In this document: positions 46,345-54,925 of the stretch, piece by piece
Layout: each line of letters opens with the position of its first letter
How positions within the stretch are numbered: the first letter of the stretch is position 1
Source of the DNA: Aliivibrio sp.
Lineage (GTDB): Bacteria; Pseudomonadota; Gammaproteobacteria; Enterobacterales; Vibrionaceae
Reading direction: 5' to 3'
Assembly (NCBI GenBank): GCA_016764915.1
Contig: JAESQY010000083.1
Coordinates: 1-61,873, forward strand
Length of the DNA: 61,873 bases
The notes under the pieces: model-generated
Databases searched by the model: none
Seen by the model: the letters and a program-made list of their open reading frames with translations, nothing else
Told to the model about the DNA's origin: nothing
Program-made: the position numbers and the translations under genes

Positions 46345-48459
46345 ATGAAAGATTCACTGTTACAGTCGCTTATTTACGTAAGCAGATATTATGGTTTGGC
46401 CAACTCTCCTGCCGCGTTACTATCAGGCTTGCCTCTTAGTGAAGGCAAACTCACTCAGTTTCTTCTACCACGCGCAGCGCAACGTGCTGGGCTAATTGCG
46501 CAACCACAGCAGCATACGCAGCTAAGCAAAATATCTGCCTTGGTCATGCCGGTCATTTTAATTCTAAAAGATGAGGAATCGTGTGTATTACTCAGTTTTG
46601 ATGTAGATAATAATCGTGCAGAAGTTGTCATGCCAGATGGCGACAGTGTTCAGCAGTGGGTAGATTTAGAAGAGCTAAACCAATTATACACAGGTTCCAT
46701 TTTCTATTTAAAAAGACAATTCTCGCACGATGACCGCTCCCCTGAGCTCATTAAATCAAACGACCATCACTGGTTTTGGGGCACAATTTGGCAGTCCAAA
46801 AGTATCTATAAAGATGTATTTATCGCTTCTATCCTTATTAATCTATTTGCCATTGCGACCCCGCTTTTTACCCGTTTAGTTTACGACAAAGTGGTGCCCA
46901 ATTTAGCGTTTGATTCATTGTGGGTACTCTCCTCAGGTATTTTTGTCATCTTCATTTTTGATTTAATACTTAAACTTCTGCGCAGTTACTTTATTGATGT
47001 TGCAGGAAAGAAATCCGATATCTTAATGTCATCGCGAATTTTCTCTAAAGTAATGGGCATAAAAATGGATGCAAAACCCCCATCCGTTGGTGCTTTTGCT
47101 CGACATTTGCAAGATTTCGAATCGATAAGAGAATTCTTTACTTCTGCTACCATTTCGTCGCTTATCGATCTGCCCTATGCACTGCTATTTCTGTTTATTA
47201 TCTACCTCATGGGTGGCCCGCTGGCTTATATACCTATTGTCGCTGTTTCTATATTAATAATTCATAGTCTATTAATTCAAAAACCATTACGTCGTTCTAT
47301 TGAAGAGGGTTCACGACTCGCTTCACAAAAATACGCTAATTTAATCGAAAGCTTACACGGATTAGAAACAGTAAAAATGTTTGGCGCACAAAGTCAATTT
47401 CAATTCAAGTGGGAAGAAGCAGTTGCTCACATGTCAAACTGGAGCATTAAGACTCGTCGTTTAACCGATTCTGTTCAACATTCTGCAGGGGTTATTCAGC
47501 AAGCCAGTAGTGTTGCTATGATTATTCTTGGCGTTTATTTAATTGCTGATGGCGAACTGACCATGGGCGGATTGATAGCTTCCACCATGCTAAGTGGTCG
47601 TGCAATTGGCCCGTTGGTTCAACTAGCACTCCTTTCTACCCGTTATAATCAGGCAAAATCAGCGATGACTATCATTCAAAAAGTGATGGATATGCCAGAT
47701 GAACAAGAACATGGAAAACGTTATATCCATCGCCCTATTCTATCTGGAAAAATTCAATTCAATGATGTCAGCTTCAGTTATCCTGACTGTGAACAACCCT
47801 CTGTTAAGAACATCACCTTCACCATCAACCCAGGTGAGAAAGTCGCTATTATTGGGCGTATTGGTGCTGGAAAGACAACAATTGAACGTTTATTGATGGG
47901 GCTGTATTCCCCTCAGTCAGGTTCGATATTACTTGATGACACTGATATCGCTCAGCTACATCATGAAGATGTTCGTCGTAACATAGGCTGCGTACCGCAA
48001 GATATTACGCTTTTTTACGGTACCGTACGTGAGAACATTACGTTAGGTCGGCCGCTAATGGATGATTTAGAGATTCTAGAAGCGGCCAACCGGGCTGGGG
48101 TGACCAACTTTACTCAAAAAAATCCAGCTGGTTTAGAGCGTCAAGTCGGTGAGTTTGGGCAGTTTCTTTCAGGAGGACAACGACAAGCGATTGCGATAGC
48201 TCGTGCGTTTATTGGGAAACCACCAATATTACTCATGGATGAACCAACCAGTAATATGGACAATCGTTCAGAAATGTTTATTAAACAGCAGCTTTCAAAC
48301 TTGAATGAACATGAAACTCTTATCATGATCACCCATAAAACCAGCATGCTGGATATTGTTGACCGCATCATTGTGTTAGGAGATGGTGTGCTTCTAGCGG
48401 ATGGTAGTAAAGACAAAGTCCTAGCAGGTCTAAAGTCAGGTTCAATTCAGGTGGTATAA
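46345..48459 (+). CDS. lapB: Type I secretion ABC exporter (LapB-type)
   Basis: This 704-residue exporter has an N-terminal C39-peptidase-like domain (1-130) that lacks the catalytic cysteine, as in exporters of RTX adhesins; a membrane domain with about six helices (155-430); and an ABC ATPase (465-700). ATPase motifs are intact: Walker A IIGRIGAGKTTIERLL, signature LSGGQRQAIAIARAF, Walker B ILLMDEPTSNMD and the H-loop MITHKTSML. It completes a full type I system with the adaptor and TolC-like channel. No cargo gene is in the window. It ends 16 bp from a convergent diguanylate cyclase gene. Confidence 0.93.
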   Translation: MKDSLLQSLIYVSRYYGLANSPAALLSGLPLSEGKLTQFLLPRAAQRAGLIAQPQQHTQLSKISALVMPVILILKDEESCVLLSFDVDNNRAEVVMPDGDSVQQWVDLEELNQLYTGSIFYLKRQFSHDDRSPELIKSNDHHWFWGTIWQSKSIYKDVFIASILINLFAIATPLFTRLVYDKVVPNLAFDSLWVLSSGIFVIFIFDLILKLLRSYFIDVAGKKSDILMSSRIFSKVMGIKMDAKPPSVGAFARHLQDFESIREFFTSATISSLIDLPYALLFLFIIYLMGGPLAYIPIVAVSILIIHSLLIQKPLRRSIEEGSRLASQKYANLIESLHGLETVKMFGAQSQFQFKWEEAVAHMSNWSIKTRRLTDSVQHSAGVIQQASSVAMIILGVYLIADGELTMGGLIASTMLSGRAIGPLVQLALLSTRYNQAKSAMTIIQKVMDMPDEQEHGKRYIHRPILSGKIQFNDVSFSYPDCEQPSVKNITFTINPGEKVAIIGRIGAGKTTIERLLMGLYSPQSGSILLDDTDIAQLHHEDVRRNIGCVPQDITLFYGTVRENITLGRPLMDDLEILEAANRAGVTNFTQKNPAGLERQVGEFGQFLSGGQRQAIAIARAFIGKPPILLMDEPTSNMDNRSEMFIKQQLSNLNEHETLIMITHKTSMLDIVDRIIVLGDGVLLADGSKDKVLAGLKSGSIQVV

Positions 48460-48475
48460 GGGCATGATAACTTCA

Positions 48476-49459
48476 TTAATAGAAAGAGAAGTTATTTTTT
48501 CCTCGTCGTTTAACCTGATACATCACGGTGTCTGCCTGTTCATATAGTGTATTAAAGTTTAGTGAAGCCGAATCGAACATACGGATACCAATACTAAAGC
48601 CTATAGACGCCTCACCATTTTCAAATATTAATGGTTTTTCAGCACGAGTTAATAATCGTCTGGCAAAATTAGATAAACATTCTTGATCGACATTAGTACA
48701 AAGAAGTACAAATTCATCCCCACCTAACCTAGCAATATCGGTTTGCTCTGGTGCCTCTTCTTTCATCCAGCTTGCCACTTGAATCAGTACATTATCTCCA
48801 ACTTTATGTCCGTACTGGTCGTTTATTAATTTGAAATTATCAAGGTCAATAAATACAAATGCTGTCGACTGCGTTTCATTGTTTATTCGTAATTGTTCAA
48901 ATCTATCCTCTAAGGCTGTTCTATTGAGTAGGTTTGTTAACGGATCTGTATTAGCCAATTGAGACAGTTCATGCTGATACCGCTTCTCTTGGCTAATGTC
49001 TATATGCGTACCCATCATTCTTAAAGGCTTGCATTCACTATCGAACTCAACCACTCTGCCACGATCTGATACCCAACTATGACTGCCATCTTTATGCAGC
49101 ATTCTATGCACAGCCTGATAAGATTCACTTTCTCCTGCTAGGTGTGACGTAAAGGCGTTAATAACGTCCTCTTTATCTTCTGGATGTAATTTGCTCTTCC
49201 ACACCTCAACCGTCGCTTCAAGTTCACTGGATTTGAAACCAAGCATCTTTCCCCAAGCCATATTGAAGATAGTCAACTTTCCTGATGGGATATGTTGCTC
49301 CCACAAACAGAGTCCTGTGCCGTCAAATGCAGCAGTTAGTTTCTCTTCCAATCGGAATTTATCTCTTTTTAACTGCTGATTTTCAAGTTCGAGTTCGATA
49401 ACTCTGTGCTGCAGCTCTATTAGACTCTCTTCTTTACTTTTAATAACAACACTGCCCAT
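48476..49459 (-). CDS. PAS-GGDEF diguanylate cyclase
   Basis: This soluble 327-residue protein has an N-terminal coiled coil (5-40), a PAS domain (45-165, with GTGLCLWEQHIPSGKLTIFN and the PAC ending LRMMGTHIDISQEKR), and a GGDEF domain with an intact active site ARLGGDEFVLLC. The RxxD inhibition site expected five residues upstream is missing (PEQT is found there), so product feedback may be absent. It faces the Lap-type operon tail to tail, and its c-di-GMP would be a natural signal for the LapD-like receptor. The start has GAGGATAGAG upstream. A parS2 site lies 25 bp upstream of its ATG. Confidence 0.92.
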   Translation of the reverse strand: MGSVVIKSKEESLIELQHRVIELELENQQLKRDKFRLEEKLTAAFDGTGLCLWEQHIPSGKLTIFNMAWGKMLGFKSSELEATVEVWKSKLHPEDKEDVINAFTSHLAGESESYQAVHRMLHKDGSHSWVSDRGRVVEFDSECKPLRMMGTHIDISQEKRYQHELSQLANTDPLTNLLNRTALEDRFEQLRINNETQSTAFVFIDLDNFKLINDQYGHKVGDNVLIQVASWMKEEAPEQTDIARLGGDEFVLLCTNVDQECLSNFARRLLTRAEKPLIFENGEASIGFSIGIRMFDSASLNFNTLYEQADTVMYQVKRRGKNNFSFY

Positions 49460-49483
49460 GTGTTCTCTATCCTCTAATCCTTA

Positions 49484-49498
49484 ATTTACACTGTAAAT
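49484..49498. promoter_or_regulatory. parS2: parS2 centromere site
   Basis: ATTTACACTGTAAAT fits the 15-bp Vibrio chromosome II ParB2 consensus NTTTACANTGTAAAN perfectly. It lies between the PAS-GGDEF gene and tmcA. A degenerate copy (ATTTACAGTGCAATT, 49512-49526) follows 14 bp later. Confidence 0.88.
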
Positions 49499-49524
49499 CG
49501 ATATAACAAAGATTTACAGTGCAA

Positions 49525-51582
49525 TTAACCTTCCGATTTACACTGTAAATTATGCAGAGCAAACTGCCTCAACTTTTGTTCAGCCTGTTTAGCACCAACA
49601 AGTTCATACTTTCTAATTACATCTTTCCACGGTTTTCGTTGTAACACTTTCTCTACCGCAAATAGAGTGGCTTCATCTATAGATACAACACAATGAGAGG
49701 ATAGATAATATAGAAGCTCAACCTGAAGAGCAGGCACAGCACAATCATATCCAAGTGATTGTGAAATAAACCCGTCAATGAGGAATCTCTGTTGATGACA
49801 AATTTCGGTGTGATTGGCTGATTGGCGAATCAAAGAAATAACAACCTTTGCATCTACATCCCGGAACTGCTCGACCAATTGAATCGGTAAACAGAAATCA
49901 AAAGTAGCTACCGAAGGGGTTACCCAGTGGTCAGCACTCTTAGATATTGCTTTTATCACCATTAACGAATGAGTACCACTGGCCTTATCTCGACGGATGC
50001 CAAAACGAACGGCTTTAAATCCATTACGTTGCCAGAAATTAACTAGATCCGCCGTGGCACCAAAGCTAGTACCAAGATAATCTACGTCTCCTTGCTGGTA
50101 GAAGTGTTCAAGATAAGTAATAAAGTTGGAACCCAACATTTTATTTTGTAAGCTTGGATGAACAGCGATTCGCATTATTCGCGCACAGCTCTGTAAGGCC
50201 GCGTCAGGTTGATTCAGGTGTTGAGCGATAGAGACAGGCAGAAGATGTCCTACAGGGCGTCGCTGTCCCGATATGATGCTTTCTACCAGCTTAGAATCAA
50301 GACTTCCCTCTATAGAAATAATGCAACAACAGACCACTTGGTTCTTATGGAAACCAACAAACAGGTCTAAGCTTGAATCATTCAGAAGTTGAACCATATC
50401 ATTGGGAGATGTTTGATAATGTGCATTAACCAGCAGTGCGAATACCTGATTGAACAGGGATCCGTTGGCTACTAACTCAGATTTATCAATACGGCAATAC
50501 TCAACCTCTGTAATAAAATTTTCTATTTGATGATAATCAATAACGTCTAATTCTGCGCCAAACAAAAAACAGTCAAATAACCACGTCTCTAATGGATCAT
50601 TCACATTCCAACGGACGGGTTTATGAATAGAGACCTTTTTCCAACCTGGTACCTTGACGTCCAATACTGAATCAAATTTAAGGGCAAAACCCCGTCCGGT
50701 ACCTTCATATCCGTGGATAGTTGTTGAAAATACCATTCGATGATAGTGAGTGAGCAAGCTTTCGAGCATAGATAATGGAATGGCAGCGGCTTCATCAACA
50801 ATTAACAAGTCACACTTCGGTCGCTGTTGTAACAATTCATCAGGGGCAATAAAGGTAACAGATGAGCCATTATTCGAGATAGATAGATGTTTAAATAGAG
50901 AGTCAACAGCACGTTTGTTTGGTGCAGTTACTAATACATTTAATGGGCGCTGATATGTTAGTTCAGAGATAGCGATACCAAGAGCTGCAGATTTTCCTCT
51001 TCCTCTATCTGCAGTTAGCACCAACGGCCTTTTACGATGACCTGTAACCACTTTCATTATCTGTTCGACGGCATGTTGTTGTTCGCTAGAAATACAACCA
51101 AATGAATATTCGTGAGTCACTTCTTGACGCAATTTTGACGGTTGCGATATTTCTGGTAGCCCCCTGCCTTGTTCGATCAAAACTAAGGAAGGCGAAACAT
51201 GACGCATCCAGGTAGAAAACAATGATTTATCAAAGTAGATCTCTGGTGGAATAATTAAAAAGCAGAGACCACCGGCAATAACAGTTCCTGCTGCTGCGCT
51301 TAAGCTATTTGCATTAATAGAACAGTTGAAATCGTAAACTAAACCAGCACTTTCTTCACCCAGTATCAGGTTGCCTTTATTTGTCGCTAACGATAAGTAG
51401 TGTTCGTTATCTGAATCGCTTAACCAAATCACCTTACTGGTCTCAATATTCTCTGTTAAGTGCCACTGCTTAATTAAATCTGTGGCCCATCTTAGTTCAC
51501 CGCATAAAGTGACACAATAACGATGTCTTGCACTGAGCGCCTGAGTTTGTAAAGTCGATAAATAGTTGATTTCACATTTCAT
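49525..51582 (-). CDS. tmcA: tRNA(Met) cytidine acetyltransferase TmcA
   Basis: TmcA makes N4-acetylcytidine at the wobble position of elongator tRNA-Met using acetyl-CoA and ATP. The 685-residue protein has an N-terminal domain, a RecD-like helicase/ATPase module (Walker A TADRGRGKSAALG near residue 192, Walker B LLIVDEAAAIPLSML), a GNAT acetyltransferase domain (with IMRIAVHPSLQNKMLGSNFI as the acetyl-CoA-binding segment) and a C-terminal tRNA-binding tail. The length is close to that of E. coli TmcA. AAGGTG precedes the start. Its last codons contain a perfect parS2 site, so the gene's 3' end doubles as a centromere element. Confidence 0.95.
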   Translation of the reverse strand: MKCEINYLSTLQTQALSARHRYCVTLCGELRWATDLIKQWHLTENIETSKVIWLSDSDNEHYLSLATNKGNLILGEESAGLVYDFNCSINANSLSAAAGTVIAGGLCFLIIPPEIYFDKSLFSTWMRHVSPSLVLIEQGRGLPEISQPSKLRQEVTHEYSFGCISSEQQHAVEQIMKVVTGHRKRPLVLTADRGRGKSAALGIAISELTYQRPLNVLVTAPNKRAVDSLFKHLSISNNGSSVTFIAPDELLQQRPKCDLLIVDEAAAIPLSMLESLLTHYHRMVFSTTIHGYEGTGRGFALKFDSVLDVKVPGWKKVSIHKPVRWNVNDPLETWLFDCFLFGAELDVIDYHQIENFITEVEYCRIDKSELVANGSLFNQVFALLVNAHYQTSPNDMVQLLNDSSLDLFVGFHKNQVVCCCIISIEGSLDSKLVESIISGQRRPVGHLLPVSIAQHLNQPDAALQSCARIMRIAVHPSLQNKMLGSNFITYLEHFYQQGDVDYLGTSFGATADLVNFWQRNGFKAVRFGIRRDKASGTHSLMVIKAISKSADHWVTPSVATFDFCLPIQLVEQFRDVDAKVVISLIRQSANHTEICHQQRFLIDGFISQSLGYDCAVPALQVELLYYLSSHCVVSIDEATLFAVEKVLQRKPWKDVIRKYELVGAKQAEQKLRQFALHNLQCKSEG
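49536..49550. promoter_or_regulatory. parS2: parS2 centromere site inside the 3' end of tmcA
   Basis: ATTTACACTGTAAAT again matches the parS2 consensus perfectly, but lies within the last codons of tmcA. Together with 49484 and the degenerate copy it makes a cluster of three within 70 bp. Confidence 0.88.
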
Positions 51583-51623
51583 TAATGGTCACCTTGGTAG
51601 CTATTGCAGCCAATCATACCATT

Positions 51624-51650
51624 AAAAAAACCGCACAGAGGCGGTCTTTT
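51624..51650 (-). terminator. Terminator of the parAB operon
   Basis: On the - strand ACCGC pairs with GCGGT (51630-51634 with 51641-51645) and is followed by seven T residues (A-run 51624-51630 on +). It lies about 25 bp after the parB2 stop. Confidence 0.85.
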
Positions 51651-51674
51651 ATTGGGTGATGATATACGAAAGAG

Positions 51675-52649
51675 TTAATTCATACGGCTCTGCAAGAACT
51701 GAAAAATATCATTCATTAACTTGTCGTCGACACCCTTTAATTTTAAATTCAATTTGTCGTTATTTCGGACGTAATTAGCTCGTCCTTTTACTAACTCAAC
51801 ATTATCACTTTCGGCTTTATTGTCTGTAGGTCTAAACGCTTCAACCCAAGATTCAATTAATTTAGAAACCTCTTTGGTAATACGAGTTACACCCTGAACA
51901 TCACTTTTTTGCCAAATAAACCCTTCATCGTTCACACATTTATGCAGTAACTCTTGTTGTTGTTTAGCAGACAGTGAGCTATACAGTTTATGAAGTTTAA
52001 CGATGGTTGGCCGCCCTAACTCACCTACGCTTGGATAAGCTTGTAACAATTCTAAAGGCAGTGTTGCCGCTTTTAAGGCTCCACTGACTAGTGCTTCACT
52101 ACATTGGCACACTTCAGCCAGCTCTTTTTGATCACTGACGGTACCGTTTGTAAGCATTGATTGCATCTCTTTACCACGTTCATAAAGAGAAAGTGGTTTG
52201 TGAGCATTAGCAACGTCAGACAAGAACTTTGCGTGCTTTAAGTTGATATCTTTCGCCACGTATATTAAAAAGTCTTGCTTCGAAAGAATACAAGCCATAC
52301 GGCGGCGGCTACCATCTAACACTTCAATAATTCCGTCGTCATTTAAGCGACCGACCGCTGGATACTGCTGACCTTTATCTTTTAAAGTCACTAAAATATC
52401 AGACAGCGCATGCTCATTTAAAAAAGACTGCTCTCGAGCATTATCAGCAAAAACTATGGTTTTATTTTCAATGTTTTGGTAAGGAATTTTTGTTAGCTCA
52501 AACGAAACCAAATCTTGCCCCGCAACAGAAAGTTCAATAATTTGAGTCTTATCTTTCGCTGCTTGTTGCGCCTCAACTGTCGTTCTAGCAAGGCGTTTGT
52601 TAGGTTTACCAAACAATTTAGCATTCAAATCTGAAGTTTTAATTGCCAT
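51675..52649 (-). CDS. parB2: Chromosome II partition protein ParB2
   Basis: ParB2 binds parS2 sites around oriCII and, with ParA2, positions sister origins. This 324-residue protein shows the ParB N-domain (VSFELTKIPYQNIEN, then DNAREQSFLNEHALSDIL), the box II-like segment YPAVGRLNDDGIIEVLDGSRRR, including the CTP-binding G-S-R-R-x motif, the central helix-turn-helix (LAEVCQCSEALVSGALKAATLP) and a C-terminal dimer region. It is of the plasmid-like ParB type expected for Vibrio chromosome II. It starts 5 bp after the parA2 stop, so the genes are co-transcribed, and a strong terminator follows. Confidence 0.95.
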   Translation of the reverse strand: MAIKTSDLNAKLFGKPNKRLARTTVEAQQAAKDKTQIIELSVAGQDLVSFELTKIPYQNIENKTIVFADNAREQSFLNEHALSDILVTLKDKGQQYPAVGRLNDDGIIEVLDGSRRRMACILSKQDFLIYVAKDINLKHAKFLSDVANAHKPLSLYERGKEMQSMLTNGTVSDQKELAEVCQCSEALVSGALKAATLPLELLQAYPSVGELGRPTIVKLHKLYSSLSAKQQQELLHKCVNDEGFIWQKSDVQGVTRITKEVSKLIESWVEAFRPTDNKAESDNVELVKGRANYVRNNDKLNLKLKGVDDKLMNDIFQFLQSRMN

Positions 52650-52654
52650 GATAT

Positions 52655-53872
52655 TTATCCCTGATTAAGTACAGCCCAGTGGCTGTGAAAAATTCGTTCT
52701 AGCTCTAGCGCACTCTTCTGAACAGCATCTTGAGCAGTTGCTAAGGTTTTCTTTCCACCTTCAAAGTCAGCTGCGGTAAGATCAAACACCGTGCTATAGG
52801 TATCAGCGCAAGTTTCGAACGCCCTACTTCTTGGGATCGTAGCCATCATCACCAGTTCGCCTAATAGATAGTTCATCTCAGTTAATACCGAAACCTGCTT
52901 TTTATTATCATCTTCAAACATAGTTGGCATTAAACGGACAAACTGTAAGCCATGCCAATCATCTGGAAACATCTCATAAACTGTAGGTAGATGTTGAAAG
53001 AAATTGACGGTAGATGACCAATCCAGACGTTTAGCTGCACATGGGATAATCAATGCATTTGATGCATACATGGCATTCCATACTAATGGATCAACATGTG
53101 GCCCCGTGTCTATCATGATAATATCGAAGTCATTTGAAATTTTATCAATCAATCTCTCTTTCAATAATTTAACAATATCAAGTGACTGATTTTCTGACAA
53201 ATCTTGCCAAGCTTCAGCATTAAACATTGCATCTTCTGGAAAAGCTGAAATGGTTTTTAAATTCGGATACTGGGTTGGTAGTAATACATTTTTATGTAAA
53301 AAATCACTATCCACTTCAACATTTTCAGGCACATTATCTAACATAATATCAACGGCAGAATAGATGGTGTCATGCTCAGTAACAGATATCTGAGGATTCA
53401 AAAAAAGTCGCAGTGACCCTTGTGGATCAAGGTCAATCAGGCAAATTCTATAACGTTTTTCTAGGTTCAATGCCAAGCATGCAGCGACATGAACCACAGA
53501 CATTGACTTACCTGTTCCACCTTTTTGATTTTGTACATTTACTACCCAAGGCTTATTATCCACATTTTTTTTCAACTGGTGGAATGCAGGCATTTTGGCT
53601 GCATCCATCAACATATGGGCTTCTTTGAGAGATATTGAGTAGTGATTTGCGTTGTTTTTAGTAAATTGATGACCATTTTTTTCTAGAGTTGAGATTGCAT
53701 CATCAAGTTTTCTGCGTGTTAATCCAGAACGAGTTTCCATTAATGCTTTAGACATCGGTGGAAAATGTTCCTCTTTGCGCTCTTCAAGCACAATTTCAAT
53801 TCGATCGGATTGTACTTGTTGTGTTTGAGAGGCTAATGCTTTCAAATTTTTAATTGTTTGTTCTCTATTCAT
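52655..53872 (-). CDS. parA2: Chromosome II partition ATPase ParA2
   Basis: ParA2 is the Walker-type ATPase that moves ParB2-parS2 complexes on the nucleoid. This protein of about 405 residues has an N-terminal winged-helix region (P1 ParA-like, residues 1-100), a deviant Walker A NQKGGTGKSMSVVHVAA near residue 118, the switch segment ICLIDLDPQGSLRLFL and Walker B FDIIMIDTGPHVDP. The frame opens four codons earlier (ATG at 53884), but the start at 53872 (MNREQTIKNLKALA) has GGGG at good distance and matches the family start. The long N-terminal domain allows it to autoregulate its promoter in the adjacent origin region. Confidence 0.95.
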   Translation of the reverse strand: MNREQTIKNLKALASQTQQVQSDRIEIVLEERKEEHFPPMSKALMETRSGLTRRKLDDAISTLEKNGHQFTKNNANHYSISLKEAHMLMDAAKMPAFHQLKKNVDNKPWVVNVQNQKGGTGKSMSVVHVAACLALNLEKRYRICLIDLDPQGSLRLFLNPQISVTEHDTIYSAVDIMLDNVPENVEVDSDFLHKNVLLPTQYPNLKTISAFPEDAMFNAEAWQDLSENQSLDIVKLLKERLIDKISNDFDIIMIDTGPHVDPLVWNAMYASNALIIPCAAKRLDWSSTVNFFQHLPTVYEMFPDDWHGLQFVRLMPTMFEDDNKKQVSVLTEMNYLLGELVMMATIPRSRAFETCADTYSTVFDLTAADFEGGKKTLATAQDAVQKSALELERIFHSHWAVLNQG

Positions 53873-54102
53873 GATAATCCCCATATCAAATCCATCGAGA
53901 AATTGTACAGCAAATCATATTAAAAACAATAAATAGCTGTATACATCATTAATTACTTTGTCTCAACAATAAAACTATCCGTTATTAATAAAGCTGTTAT
54001 AAATGATTTTTATGACCCAAAAGACACTTTTATCATGCTGTAAACTACTCATGTAAACAGCTCAGATTCAAAGTGTTACCTTGTAACTTATCCGGGTGGG
54101 TA

Positions 54103-54117
54103 ATTTACACTGTAAAC
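54103..54117. promoter_or_regulatory. parS2: parS2 centromere site in the origin region
   Basis: ATTTACACTGTAAAC matches NTTTACANTGTAAAN perfectly. It is about 230 bp upstream of parA2, where it may also take part in parAB autoregulation. Half sites (TGTAAAC, ATGTAAAC) occur just before it at 54040-54060. Confidence 0.88.
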
Positions 54118-54237
54118 CGGAACACTACAAACATTTGTATAAATTACGGTTGATGTATTTTTGATTACATTTCAGCCAAATAAATTGAACGATGGTAAGA
54201 AGAAGGATAGGGCAGGCAAGTATAATCACCGCTCCCT

Positions 54238-54252
54238 TGATCATGCTTTCGA
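54238..54252 (+). promoter_or_regulatory. RctB-type regulatory site, inc region
   Basis: TGATCATGCTTTCGA is shared exactly with 54463-54477. The two copies lie outside the phased iteron array, in the place of the inhibitory 39-mers of V. cholerae. An inverted partner motif (ATGATCA, 54265-54271) lies 13 bp downstream. Confidence 0.65.
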
Positions 54253-54325
54253 TCTATTAGAAGAATGATCAAGGAGGAATATCGATGTAAATTAGTACCA
54301 TTTAGACGTTATGTTCCCTTGAACG

Positions 54326-54332
54326 ATGATCA
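54326..54332 (-). promoter_or_regulatory. RctB-type motif, reverse orientation
   Basis: Read on the - strand the sequence is TGATCATCGTTC, matching the iteron pattern. It may be part of the inc region. Weaker than the direct copies. Confidence 0.45.
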
Positions 54333-54462
54333 TGGCGTATATTTGTGGAAGCATGAACAAACGAGTCTATATTACGCTCAATGCTCGATGAATAAAGGAT
54401 CCTAACCTTTTACCTACTCATATTGATCGATAATAGCCAAGCAAAATACAGCTATCGTGCCC

Positions 54463-54477
54463 TGATCATGCTTTCGA
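54463..54477 (+). promoter_or_regulatory. RctB-type regulatory site, inc region
   Basis: This is the second exact copy of TGATCATGCTTTCGA, 225 bp from the first. It is a likely 39-mer-type inhibitory site by position. The long half of the 39-mer could not be verified by eye. Confidence 0.65.
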
Positions 54478-54592
54478 CAGAGAACATAACAGAGATATTT
54501 TGGTAAAAGCGACGCTTATAGTGACTATTTGATCCGTATGACACATTACAAAGACAGGAAACCATGTAAATAATGGTCAAAAAGACTCTTCA

Positions 54593-54605
54593 TGATCATT
54601 GTTCC
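54593..54605 (+). promoter_or_regulatory. RctB-type motif upstream of the iterons
   Basis: TGATCATTGTTCC resembles iterons 1 and 5 but is out of phase (98 bp before iteron 1). It may be a regulatory site rather than an origin-opening iteron. Confidence 0.55.
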
Positions 54606-54666
54606 TGTTAAAACAGCCACAAAACAGACGACAAAAAATAAAATGCCACTCAATTGGGGATAATGC

Positions 54667-54675
54667 TGTGGATAA
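54667..54675 (-). promoter_or_regulatory. DnaA box
   Basis: TGTGGATAA is the reverse complement of the consensus DnaA box TTATCCACA, with no mismatch. It sits 16 bp before the first iteron, as in other oriCII origins, where DnaA assists RctB. Confidence 0.9.
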
Positions 54676-54690
54676 GCTGTGAAACCGTAT

Positions 54691-54820
54691 TGATCATTGT
54701 TTCGATGCAATAGTGATCATGCGTTCATGTCGCTCTTGATCATGCTTCAAGATCTTTAATGATCATCTTTGCAGGCAGTGTATGATCATTGTTCATAAGA
54801 TACCTTGATCATCGCTCCGA
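54691..54820 (+). repeat. Six RctB iterons with exact 23-bp period
   Basis: TGATCAT begins at 54691, 54714, 54737, 54760, 54783 and 54806, always 23 bp apart (about two helical turns), so all face the same side of DNA. Each is followed by a TTC- or CTC-like half (TGTTTCG, GCGTTC, GCTTCA, CTTTGC, TGTTCA, CGCTCC). Each core holds a GATC Dam site. Confidence 0.95.
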
Positions 54821-54877
54821 AAAGAGACTTTAATAAGTCGTATATAAACAAGCACTTACATGCAAAGAATTGACCGG

Positions 54878-54925
54878 ATCATTAGATCATATTAATCATA
54901 TTAATCAGTATTAATCAAAAGATCA
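54878..54925 (+). repeat. AT-rich unwinding region with six ATCA repeats
   Basis: ATCA starts at 54878, 54886, 54895, 54904, 54914 and 54922, with spacings of 8, 9, 9, 10 and 8 bases. Three are within TTAATCA direct repeats. In V. cholerae RctB contacts ATCA repeats on one strand of the melted origin, so this is the probable DNA-unwinding element. It also overlaps the rctB promoter region. Confidence 0.8.

Noticed and set aside
54870-54898. Sigma70 promoter TTGACC plus TAATCA for rctB
   Set aside because: The -35 is good and spacing is 17, but the -10 matches only two of six positions; not firm enough to annotate.
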